From positions 1-23,917 of the forward strand of contig NZ_LATL02000264.1 of the NCBI RefSeq assembly GCF_000972705.2: a DNA stretch of 23,917 nt, written 5' to 3'. The notes under the pieces were generated by a model. The model was not told the origin of the DNA. It worked only from the letters and a program-made list of their open reading frames with translations, and made no database searches. This document shows, one piece after another, positions 18,614 through 23,917 of the stretch. Made by a program: the position numbers and the translations under genes. The number at the start of each line of letters is the position of its first letter. Position 1 is the first letter of the stretch. This stretch comes from Limnoraphis robusta CS-951. Its GTDB lineage: Bacteria > Cyanobacteriota > Cyanobacteriia > Cyanobacteriales > Microcoleaceae.

Positions 18614-20347
18614 GTGCTGTATTTAGCGGAAGTACAAAAGCAGAGAAGCTTTGGTTTGGGTGGCGGTCGAGCTGAACTCAAATTGCTGGCCTGTCAGCGA
18701 GGTGAGAACAACTGGACTGCTGTTACAGGTGATGAGGTGATACCCGCCGAGGATGCCAATAACTTCAAGGACGGTGCCTTAGTCCTCGTAGACCTTAATA
18801 GCAGCAAGCACGTTCAACGCATTCAAGATGCCGCTCGACAGCTCGTTAGCATTCTTCAAGATTTCTCTCGCTTACAAGAAAAGTTTAAAACTCAACAAGA
18901 AGAAATCGAACAGTGGAAAGAGTCTCTCACTTATCAAAGTCAAGAACTCAATCGCCGCGAGATGGAAATGGAGGCTCAACGGGAGCAACTCGAACAGCTT
19001 GAAGAAGAATTTGAACGCCTCGAACAGCAACGTCAAGAAATAGAATCTGCACGACAACAAGGAGAACGACTCCGCTCGGAGTTGGATCAATCCCAAGCTG
19101 AAATTGAACAAACTCGCCAACAACTCCAACAACAGATCCGGCAACTTGAAGATCAACAAGCTGGCTTAAAATCCGCTCCCGCTCTCAGTCAAGAACAATC
19201 ACAACAGCTTCAATCTTTACTGGCTCAACTGTCTACTCCCGTTGCTCTTGATGCCTTACAAAGACAACTTGAACAAGCAACGGATCGCCTAGAAGCTGGA
19301 CAATCAACTTTACAACATCATTGGCAACAACTACAAGAAAAACAAACTTCTGCCGAGCAATTACAAGACCAAGTTGATGCCACTCGTCAATCTCTACAAA
19401 CTCAGTGGCAAAATTGGTATGAATCTCAAGATGATTTGACTCAATTGAAATCTAATCTCCAAGGTGAATATACTCAATTAACGGCTAAACAAGAATTGGC
19501 TGAAACTTGGCAAACACAACTCCAAAATCGACAAACTTTATTAAGTCAATTGGAAAAATTAGCCGCTCAGTTTGATGAGACTCAAAGTGTAGGGGTGGTT
19601 ATTAATGTATCGGCTTTAGAAGCGATGCCTATCGAAAAACTTAAAGAGGAAGTTGATAAACTTCAACAAGAATGGGATCGCTGGTTTCGCATGGTCAAAG
19701 AACAGGAAGACGAGTTGAAATACAAACGAGAAGACATCGAGCAACTCCAACAACAATTAGTACAAGCCAGGGATGGAGAACGTTCTCGTCTTGAAAGCGA
19801 ACTCACCGATGAAAACGATGCCTATGATATGTTAAATCGCACCATTGGCGGTCAGCGTCGCACCCTCAGAGAGCGAGAAGCGATTCTGATTCAGCATCAG
19901 GCTGTATTATTAAAACGTCAAGGTTTGCCTGCCAATGTTAATCCAGATGGCCTGGTTAATTTTGAGCGGGTTCTCTCCAGTTTGAATGCTCAACACCAAG
20001 ATCAACAGCAAAAATTAGAGGTTCTTGAAGCTGAAATTTCTCAAATTCAAACCGCAATTCAACAACTAGAAGAAACGGTGAACCGTCAAACCGATGAACA
20101 ACAACAAAAACGTCAACAATTAGAGGCAGAAGAACACAGTTGGCGCGAACAATATCAAGCGGTTTCTCAACTCTGGGGAACGGTGAGTTTGTATCAACAA
20201 ATGCTACAACCTCTTCAAAACAATTGGAATGAACTTAAACAAAAAGTTGAAACCACAACAACAGAGTTAAATCAACTCGAACACACTCGTCAGCAACAGT
20301 CGCAAAAAATTGAACAATTACAGCAAATTGTTTCTCATTTAACCTGA
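18614..20347 (+). CDS. hmpF: pilus motility taxis protein HmpF (coiled-coil)
   Basis: A 577-residue protein: a conserved N-terminal segment (MLYLAEVQKQ...GGGRAELKLLACQ, about 1-85), then long Gln/Glu-rich coiled coils almost to the C-terminus. HmpF of filamentous cyanobacteria is needed for type IV pilus activity and moves between cell poles to set the direction of movement. Its position beside, and divergent from, the pil/hmp chemotaxis operon fits that role. The reading frame is open upstream through the element to 17786, but the start is placed at GTG 18614: a GAGG ribosome binding site lies 9 nt before it and family similarity begins there. The TnpB-like residues upstream belong to the element. 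The element's right end is only 26 bp upstream, so the native promoter has been displaced. Confidence 0.88.
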   Translation: MLYLAEVQKQRSFGLGGGRAELKLLACQRGENNWTAVTGDEVIPAEDANNFKDGALVLVDLNSSKHVQRIQDAARQLVSILQDFSRLQEKFKTQQEEIEQWKESLTYQSQELNRREMEMEAQREQLEQLEEEFERLEQQRQEIESARQQGERLRSELDQSQAEIEQTRQQLQQQIRQLEDQQAGLKSAPALSQEQSQQLQSLLAQLSTPVALDALQRQLEQATDRLEAGQSTLQHHWQQLQEKQTSAEQLQDQVDATRQSLQTQWQNWYESQDDLTQLKSNLQGEYTQLTAKQELAETWQTQLQNRQTLLSQLEKLAAQFDETQSVGVVINVSALEAMPIEKLKEEVDKLQQEWDRWFRMVKEQEDELKYKREDIEQLQQQLVQARDGERSRLESELTDENDAYDMLNRTIGGQRRTLREREAILIQHQAVLLKRQGLPANVNPDGLVNFERVLSSLNAQHQDQQQKLEVLEAEISQIQTAIQQLEETVNRQTDEQQQKRQQLEAEEHSWREQYQAVSQLWGTVSLYQQMLQPLQNNWNELKQKVETTTTELNQLEHTRQQQSQKIEQLQQIVSHLT

Positions 20348-20358
20348 ATTAAAATTCA

Positions 20359-20616
20359 ATGACAATACCGATGGAACCCGAGTTTAAAATTTATCAAAAA
20401 GTTAGAATGATTGGTATTCCTCCCTACGTTAAAACGGCTGACCCCATGCCGATGTTACGTCCCTCCAATGTGATTAAACTGGGAGAAGAAGGGATTATTC
20501 TTGATAGGCGTCCGGGCGGATATTGGGGCGTTCGTTTTGAAAAGGGAGCATTTTTAATTGATAGTCAATATCTCGAAGCCGTTGACGCACCTGAAGCGAA
20601 CTCCTCTGAGGAATAA
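20359..20616 (+). CDS. sipA: NblS-interacting regulatory protein SipA
   Basis: An 85-residue cyanobacterial protein (DUF3148). Hallmarks are the KTADPMPMLRP segment (about 25-35), GEEGIILDRRPGGYWGVRFE, and FLIDSQYLE. SipA adopts an SH3-like fold and binds the light/stress histidine kinase NblS (Hik33), modulating its activity. It begins 11 nt after the hmpF stop, so the two may be cotranscribed. The first ATG lies at 20359 and a second at 20371 (MEPEFKIYQKVRM) fits the family start equally well; neither has a clear ribosome binding site. Identity is well supported; the start is uncertain by four codons. Confidence 0.9.
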   Translation: MTIPMEPEFKIYQKVRMIGIPPYVKTADPMPMLRPSNVIKLGEEGIILDRRPGGYWGVRFEKGAFLIDSQYLEAVDAPEANSSEE

Positions 20617-20870
20617 TTATTTGATGAAATTGCCAGCTATTTTCAGTCACGAGTCAGCCCTGTAGCGGAGGGTTCAGTCAAGAGGTCTGTTTTCCCTCAA
20701 ACAACCTCAATAAACCCGCCCCGAATTTTCAAGGTCTCCTGAGATTTTAATTTATGATAGATAGAGAAACTGGGTTAATATTTTGAGTCACAATAATTCA
20801 GGCAAAATCGTACAATAAGAACTAGATGAAAAATCAACATCTACTGGAAAAATAAAGGAAACGCTTCAAA
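20617..20870. promoter_or_regulatory. sipA-thiG intergenic region with candidate thiG promoter
   Basis: 254 bp without a gene. A TACAAT -10-like hexamer lies at 20811-20816 without a good -35 element at 17 bp. An AAGGAAA-type ribosome binding site lies about 11 nt before the thiG ATG. No TPP riboswitch core was recognised. Confidence 0.35.
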
Positions 20871-21701
20871 ATGCAAACACTCGATAAACCCCTGCAACAA
20901 CAAGATATAGATAAGCCGTTAACTATAGCCGGAAAAAGCTTTAACTCTCGCCTGATGACCGGAACGGGCAAATATCGTACCCTAGAAGAAATGCAGCAAA
21001 GCATCCTCGCCAGTGGATGTGAAATTGTCACTGTAGCGGTACGACGAGTTCAAACCCAAGCCCCCGGACATGAAGGACTCGCCGAAGCCATTGACTGGAC
21101 GAAAATTTGGATGCTTCCCAATACCGCAGGCTGTCAAAATGCAGAAGACGCTATTCGGGTTGCACGGTTAGGACGAGAGATGGCAAAATTATTAGGACAG
21201 GAAGATAACAATTTTGTCAAGTTAGAAGTGATTCCTGATGCCAAATACCTCTTACCTGATCCCTTTGGCACCTTAGAAGCCGCCGAAAAACTGGTGAAAG
21301 AAGGCTTTGCTGTACTTCCCTATATTAACGCTGATCCGTTACTCGCCAAACGTTTAGAAGAAGTTGGCTGTGCGACAGTCATGCCTTTGGGTTCTCCCAT
21401 TGGTTCAGGACAAGGCATCAAAAACGCTGCTAATATTCAGATTATCATCGATAATGCGAAAGTTCCCGTCGTTGTTGATGCGGGTATTGGCACCCCCAGC
21501 GAAGCGGCTACAGCGATGGAAATGGGGGCGGATGCGTTACTGATTAATTCAGCGATCGCTCTAGCCGGACAGCCTGCTATGATGGCGAAAGCGATGGGAA
21601 TGGCAACTCAAGCAGGTCGTTTGGCTTATCTGTCGGGGCGTATTCCCATTAAAAATTATGCCACAGCTTCTTCTCCTGTGACCGGAACGATTAGTTCTTG
21701 A
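20871..21701 (+). CDS. thiG: thiazole synthase ThiG
   Basis: ThiG makes the thiazole phosphate moiety of thiamine from 1-deoxy-D-xylulose 5-phosphate, dehydroglycine and sulfur carried by ThiS thiocarboxylate. The 276-residue protein is a TIM barrel of the usual size. The Schiff-base lysine is Lys117 in [10 protein letters not shown]. The phosphate-binding end shows the conserved [20 protein letters not shown] and [11 protein letters not shown] segments; RLMTGTGKY and VAVRRVQT are visible near the N-terminus. An AAGGAAA ribosome binding site about 11 nt upstream supports the ATG at 20871. No thiS, thiO or thiE lies next to it, as is common in cyanobacteria. Confidence 0.97.
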   Translation: MQTLDKPLQQQDIDKPLTIAGKSFNSRLMTGTGKYRTLEEMQQSILASGCEIVTVAVRRVQTQAPGHEGLAEAIDWTKIWMLPNTAGCQNAEDAIRVARLGREMAKLLGQEDNNFVKLEVIPDAKYLLPDPFGTLEAAEKLVKEGFAVLPYINADPLLAKRLEEVGCATVMPLGSPIGSGQGIKNAANIQIIIDNAKVPVVVDAGIGTPSEAATAMEMGADALLINSAIALAGQPAMMAKAMGMATQAGRLAYLSGRIPIKNYATASSPVTGTISS

Positions 21702-21709
21702 GTTCTCAG

Positions 21710-21732
21710 AGGTTCCCTGCCCTGGGGAACCT
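21710..21732 (+). terminator. hairpin downstream of thiG
   Basis: AGGTTCCC (21710-21717) pairs perfectly with GGGAACCT (21725-21732) around a 7-nt loop, 8 nt after the thiG stop. No T-run follows, so it is a weak or factor-dependent terminator or a 3'-end stabilising structure. Confidence 0.5.
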
Positions 21733-21813
21733 GTAATTCCTCCTGAAGTTATTTAACTATTGGCAAATTTTTGTTACTCTAGATTGAATAAGATAAAACG
21801 AGGACGTTAATTT

Positions 21814-21987
21814 ATGCCTTATACAACCGAAGAGGGTGGACGCCTAAATAATTTTGCTGTTGAACCCAAAGTTTATACTGCTGAACCTCCGAACAAAAAT
21901 CAAGTCCGCAATTATATCATTTTAGGATCTTTAGGCACAGCTTTAGTAGTGGGTTTAATTGTTGTAGCTGTTGGAGTTTCGGGTTAA
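21814..21987 (+). CDS. psb34: photosystem II assembly protein Psb34 (Ssl1498 family)
   Basis: A 57-residue protein: MPYTTEEGGRLNNFAVEPKVY, then a short linker and one transmembrane helix (about 34-55; NYIILGSLGTALVVGLIVVAV). This is the Ssl1498/Psb34 family, a single-helix thylakoid protein related in its N-terminus to high-light-inducible proteins. It binds the CP47 side of photosystem II assembly intermediates. A GAGG ribosome binding site lies 10 nt before the ATG. A TTGGCA hexamer at 21760-21765 could be a -35 element, with a weak TTGAAT -10 at 21784. The gene is too short for many gene callers, but the family match is strong. Confidence 0.9.
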   Translation: MPYTTEEGGRLNNFAVEPKVYTAEPPNKNQVRNYIILGSLGTALVVGLIVVAVGVSG

Positions 21988-22007
21988 AAAAGAGAAGATT
22001 TTTTAAC
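21983..22007 (+). terminator. A/T-rich hairpin at the end of psb34
   Basis: GTTAAAAAA (21983-21991) and TTTTTTAAC (21999-22007) form a perfect 9-bp stem with a 7-nt loop, overlapping the psb34 stop codon. The T-rich right arm would act as a weak terminator. Confidence 0.45.
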
Positions 22008-22080
22008 ATCGTTATTTAATTGAATTAGGCGTTCATAATTTATCCAGGTGTTTGAGGTTTCAGATACCTGGTTTGTGTTA

Positions 22081-22251
22081 TTGATAGAAAAACCTCAAGC
22101 CGCTAATGATGCACTGCATATTGCGATCGCTAGAGTTTATGGTTTAGATTATCTATTAACGTGGAATTGTAAGCATATTGCTAATGCTCAGATTCAGAAA
22201 AAACTATCGCAAATTAGCGTTGATGCTGGATATAAGCTACCAATACTTTGA
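22081..22251 (+). pseudogene. PIN-domain toxin, C-terminal fragment
   Basis: The frame encodes IEKPQAANDALHIAIARVYG and then DYLLTWNCKHIANAQIQ, the C-terminal end of a VapC-like PIN ribonuclease, including the Asp of the NDALHIA motif. The N-terminal two thirds are missing. The tail is cut at LPIL, where the sequence switches to a hicA-derived segment at 22250. It has 38 bases identical, in inverted orientation, to the second PIN gene (22749-22786). Confidence 0.8.
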
Positions 22252-22419
22252 CCATCCTAATGGCGGAATTGCTTATGTGAACCTTTCTGGCGAACTTCAA
22301 CAAATCCCAAATTTTCCAATATGCGAACAACTTCTTGAGGTTTCAGAATTGGAATATTGCTCATGCTGAATGAAAGCCGAAGCCGTGCTAACTGAAATTA
22401 TAATTGTCTCGGCTGAACC
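22250..22419 (-). repeat. deleted second copy of the hicBA locus
   Basis: 22250-22374 matches 23465-23589 with 2 differences in 125 nt (offset 1215). 22373-22419 then matches 23818-23864 with 2 differences in 47 nt (offset 1445). The shift in offset shows a 230-bp deletion that removed all of hicB, with a 2-nt AA overlap at the junction. Confidence 0.9.
22257..22364 (-). pseudogene. hicA: hicA toxin fragment, 35 codons
   Basis: Copy of the first 35 codons of the hicA at 23579. It ends at a TAG stop (22257-22259) where the intact gene has GAG, so the product would be only MSNIPILKPQ...KQFRH. Upstream, hicB is absent because of a 230-bp deletion. The remainder of hicA is missing at the junction with the PIN fragment at 22250. 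Confidence 0.85.
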
Positions 22420-22489
22420 CAGGAGTGTTCAACTTCCTAACCCCCTCTCCTAACACCTTGTTGCACAAACTCAATCTCTCTCCTGGGTT
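22416..22489. repeat. 10-bp inverted repeat
   Basis: AACCCAGGAG (22416-22425) and CTCCTGGGTT (22480-22489) are perfect inverted copies 54 nt apart. The right arm lies within the 3' end of the small gene at 22471. The function is unknown; it may reflect the recombination history of the locus. Confidence 0.5.
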
Positions 22490-22665
22490 GGTTTGCTCAA
22501 AGGTTTTGCTAAACTGTATTTTGATGAGAGGTTAACAACTTCTCTCCCACTTTCTGCCTGTTTTTTCTGTAAATCGGCGAAGATTGCTTTTAAATCGTGG
22601 TTGAAAGACTCGGCATATTTTTCACGAATTTTATGAATTTCTTCTACAATTTCATCTTTCCACAT
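22471..22665 (-). CDS. small acidic/basic protein, possible partner of the PIN toxin
   Basis: A 64-residue protein beginning MWKDEIVEEIHKIREKYAES and containing FNHDLKAIFADLQKKQAESG. Small proteins of this MWKD...FNxDLxAI type are frequent beside PIN-domain genes in cyanobacteria and other bacteria, but the function is not established as far as I know. Its ATG lies 3 nt after the stop codon of the reconstructed PIN gene (22669), so the two were one transcription unit. The protein is mostly helical and charged, with no membrane segment. An antitoxin role is inference from context only, and the order (partner after toxin) is not the usual one. Confidence 0.65.
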   Translation of the reverse strand: MWKDEIVEEIHKIREKYAESFNHDLKAIFADLQKKQAESGREVVNLSSKYSLAKPLSKPTQERD

Positions 22666-22668
22666 GGA

Positions 22669-23143
22669 CTACTCTCCTAGCAACTCGTAAGGTGTACACA
22701 GTATTGGTAGCTGATAGCCACAATCTAGGCTAATTTCGGCAAGCTTTCTCTGAATCTGAGCATTAGCAATATGCTTACAATTCCACGGTTAACAGGTAAT
22801 TCATACCGTGAACGGTTGCTGCGGCAATGTGAATTGCATCTACGTCTGCTTTAGTCGGAAGATTGCTACGGGATAAGAACTGTGCAGCCAATTGTTCAAC
22901 ATCCTGATTTAACTCTAGCAACGGAAAGTTACGGGCGATTTCTAGGCGTTGGGCTGCCATCTCGACATCTCCTTGGGCTGTCTCAATGAGAACGGCTTGG
23001 GAGATATAAAGAGTGAAGTCATTCCGACGAGATTCCCACCAATTTCTTGTCAATTGTATATTTGCAGCAACTATTAAATCTCTAGTTGACCTAGCTGTGA
23101 GATAGCCCAAAATACTGGTTTCGATGTAAACCGTTTCGCTCAT
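22669..23143 (-). pseudogene. PIN-domain toxin (VapC-like), frameshifted near its 3' end
   Basis: From the ATG at 23143 the frame shows a PIN domain: VYIETSILGYL at the N-terminus (acidic residue Glu), VLIETAQGD in the middle, and KADVDAIHIAAATVHG with the conserved Asp. It then stops early at 22775 after NYLLTVEL. Compared with the fragment at 22161 (TTAACGTGG), this copy reads TTAACCGTGG, one extra base at about 22787. Skipping it restores TWNCKHIANAQIQ and a frame to a TAG at 22669 (ending YELLGE), about 158 codons. The acidic residues are all before the break, so a shortened 122-residue product might keep some activity. Confidence 0.8.
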
Positions 23144-23354
23144 CTGATGTGCGTACAGAGAATAGCCCTATTTAAATGTTAAATGATTTTTTGGTGGTCC
23201 TATCCCCTTACTTTTCTTCCCTGCTTTTAGGGGGGACCCAGGGGGGTGAAACTTAGAAAAACCTCTCCCCCAACCCCTCTCCTACGAGGCGAGGGGAGTT
23301 CAATAATTCACTCACTTAATTTCATCCAAAGAAATAGTTTCTGTTAGCATTTGA
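23144..23354. other. intergenic region with C/G-rich hairpin repeat
   Basis: 211 bp between the PIN gene and hicA, without a gene. It contains a stem CCCCTC/GAGGGG with an inner CCT/AGG (23274-23296), part of the dispersed CTCCCC-rich palindromes common in cyanobacterial genomes, and a GGGGGG-rich stretch at 23230-23247. Both PIN and hicBA are transcribed on the - strand, so it would hold the PIN promoter. Confidence 0.5.
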
Positions 23355-23579
23355 TTAGCGATCTTCGAGCATCTCCTCAACAGTCATCTCAATATCGCTG
23401 GCAATTTTTTTTAGCAAGGTTGGTGAAATATCTTGTCCTTTGTGAAAAGGTACGGTTGTTCCTCGACCATCCTCATGGCGGAATTGCTTATGTGAACCTT
23501 TCTGGCGAACTTCAACAAATCCCAAATTTTCCAATATGCGAACAACTTCTTGAGGTTTTAGAATTGGAATATTGCTCAT
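23355..23579 (-). CDS. hicA: HicA-family mRNA interferase toxin
   Basis: A 74-residue protein with the compact HicA dsRNA-binding-like fold: PILKPQEVVRILENLGF, then GSHKQFRH with the catalytic His30, and VPFHKGQDISPTLLKKI. HicA cleaves mRNA and is neutralised by HicB. Its ATG overlaps the hicB stop (ATGA), with the antitoxin gene first. All expected residues are present and no disruption is seen, so it appears functional. A 5' fragment of the gene is duplicated at 22257-22364. Confidence 0.9.
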   Translation of the reverse strand: MSNIPILKPQEVVRILENLGFVEVRQKGSHKQFRHEDGRGTTVPFHKGQDISPTLLKKIASDIEMTVEEMLEDR

Positions 23580-23788
23580 GCTGAATGAATGATAATTTGT
23601 TGTGTGCCGACAAACTGAGTCTCAAAGGTAACATCTTCTTCGAGTAGCATCTCAATCACTTCTGTTAAATTCTCTTGAAGTTCATCAAGGGTTTTTCCTT
23701 GAGAATGGGCGCCAGGAAAACCGGGAACATAACCGACATAAAGTTGGGTGTCAGGGTCTTTTTCTACAATTGCTGTAAATGTTTTCAT
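23576..23788 (-). CDS. hicB: HicB-family antitoxin
   Basis: A 70-residue HicB: FTAIVEKDPDTQLYVGYVPGFPGAHSQG, then TLDELQENLTEVIEMLLEE. This is the partially degraded RNase H-like fold that binds HicA. It is the short type, without an obvious C-terminal DNA-binding domain. It precedes hicA and overlaps it by 4 nt. Upstream, TTGCAG and TTAAAT spaced by 17 bp can be read on the - strand at about 23803-23838 as a weak promoter, within a repeated AGCCG...CGGCT segment. Confidence 0.88.
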   Translation of the reverse strand: MKTFTAIVEKDPDTQLYVGYVPGFPGAHSQGKTLDELQENLTEVIEMLLEEDVTFETQFVGTQQIIIHSA

Positions 23789-23825
23789 TGGGTTAACGTC
23801 AATTTAGATATTTATTTAAAGCCAA

Positions 23826-23864
23826 AGCCGTGCTAACTGCAATTATAATTGTCTCGGCTGAACC
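23826..23864. repeat. 39-bp repeat with AGCCG/CGGCT stem, second copy at 22381-22419
   Basis: The two 39-bp copies differ by one base. Each starts with AGCCGTGCTAACTG, has an AATTATAATT palindrome in the middle, and ends CGGCTGAACC, so AGCCG and CGGCT can pair. Here it lies in the likely hicBA promoter region. Confidence 0.75.
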
Positions 23865-23900
23865 TGGGACTGTAGTATTCAATAACTGTTGCCCCCTAAA

Positions 23901-23917
23901 TCCCCCAATGTTGGGGG
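23901..23917. repeat. C/G-rich palindrome at the window edge
   Basis: CCCCCAA and TTGGGGG form a perfect palindrome around TG at the very end of the window. The window also begins with C-rich CCCCCAA repeats (1-18). Such palindromes are common dispersed repeats in cyanobacteria. Confidence 0.6.

Noticed and set aside
17786..20347. A genuine evolved TnpB-HmpF fusion gene
   Set aside because: The TnpB part is frameshifted, the right-end hairpin lies between the two parts, and hmpF has its own ribosome binding site and GTG start.
20617..20870. TPP riboswitch in front of thiG
   Set aside because: A GTAGCGGAGGG stretch recalls part of the THI element, but the CTGAGA and ACCTGA core segments are missing and it lies far from the gene.
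23351..23584. 77-codon + strand frame over hicA
   Set aside because: It is antisense to hicA; its similarity to the frame at 22178-22369 merely reflects the duplicated hicA DNA.

Overview
The window reads as chromosomal DNA of a filamentous, motile cyanobacterium, probably of the Oscillatoriales type. Support: several HIP1 octamers (GCGATCGC, for example near 503, 1598, 7092, 11130 and 22123), a cyanobacterial RecA, ThiG, the NblS-interacting protein SipA, the photosystem II assembly protein Psb34, and HmpF, which is characteristic of filamentous cyanobacteria. No tRNA, rRNA or CRISPR array was seen.

Layout. (1) 1-1500: recA (+) with a plausible sigma-70 promoter and a downstream terminator. 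(2) 1500-6430: a gene-free leader of about 600 bp with hairpins, then a 1407-residue protein made of RTX-type calcium-binding repeats, a Glu-Pro hexanucleotide-repeat linker, four exact 375-bp PPC-like repeats with EF-hand-like loops, two more PPC-like modules, and a calpain-family cysteine protease domain with a visible Cys/His/Asn triad. (3) 16863-6588 (-): a five-gene pilus chemotaxis operon in the order PatA-like regulator, CheY, CheW, methyl-accepting protein, CheA-REC hybrid kinase. This is the gene order of the Synechocystis pilG-pilH-pilI-pilJ-pilL (Tax3) and Nostoc hmp systems, which control type IV pilus motility. (4) About 17240-18587: a tnpB-only IS200/IS605-type element with a frameshifted tnpB, inserted between the divergent pil operon and hmpF. 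(5) 18614-20616 (+): hmpF and, 11 nt later, sipA. (6) 20871-21987 (+): thiG and psb34. (7) 22050-23917: a decaying toxin-antitoxin island with a PIN-domain fragment, a truncated hicA copy that has lost hicB by a 230-bp deletion, a small possible PIN partner gene, a frameshifted PIN toxin gene, and an apparently intact hicBA pair.

How the parts relate: the pil/hmp operon and HmpF act together on polar type IV pili and gliding. The element sits only 26 bp upstream of the best-supported hmpF start and its tnpB frame runs without a stop into hmpF, so both the annotation and the expression of hmpF are affected. The calpain-like protein is the most unusual single protein in the window.
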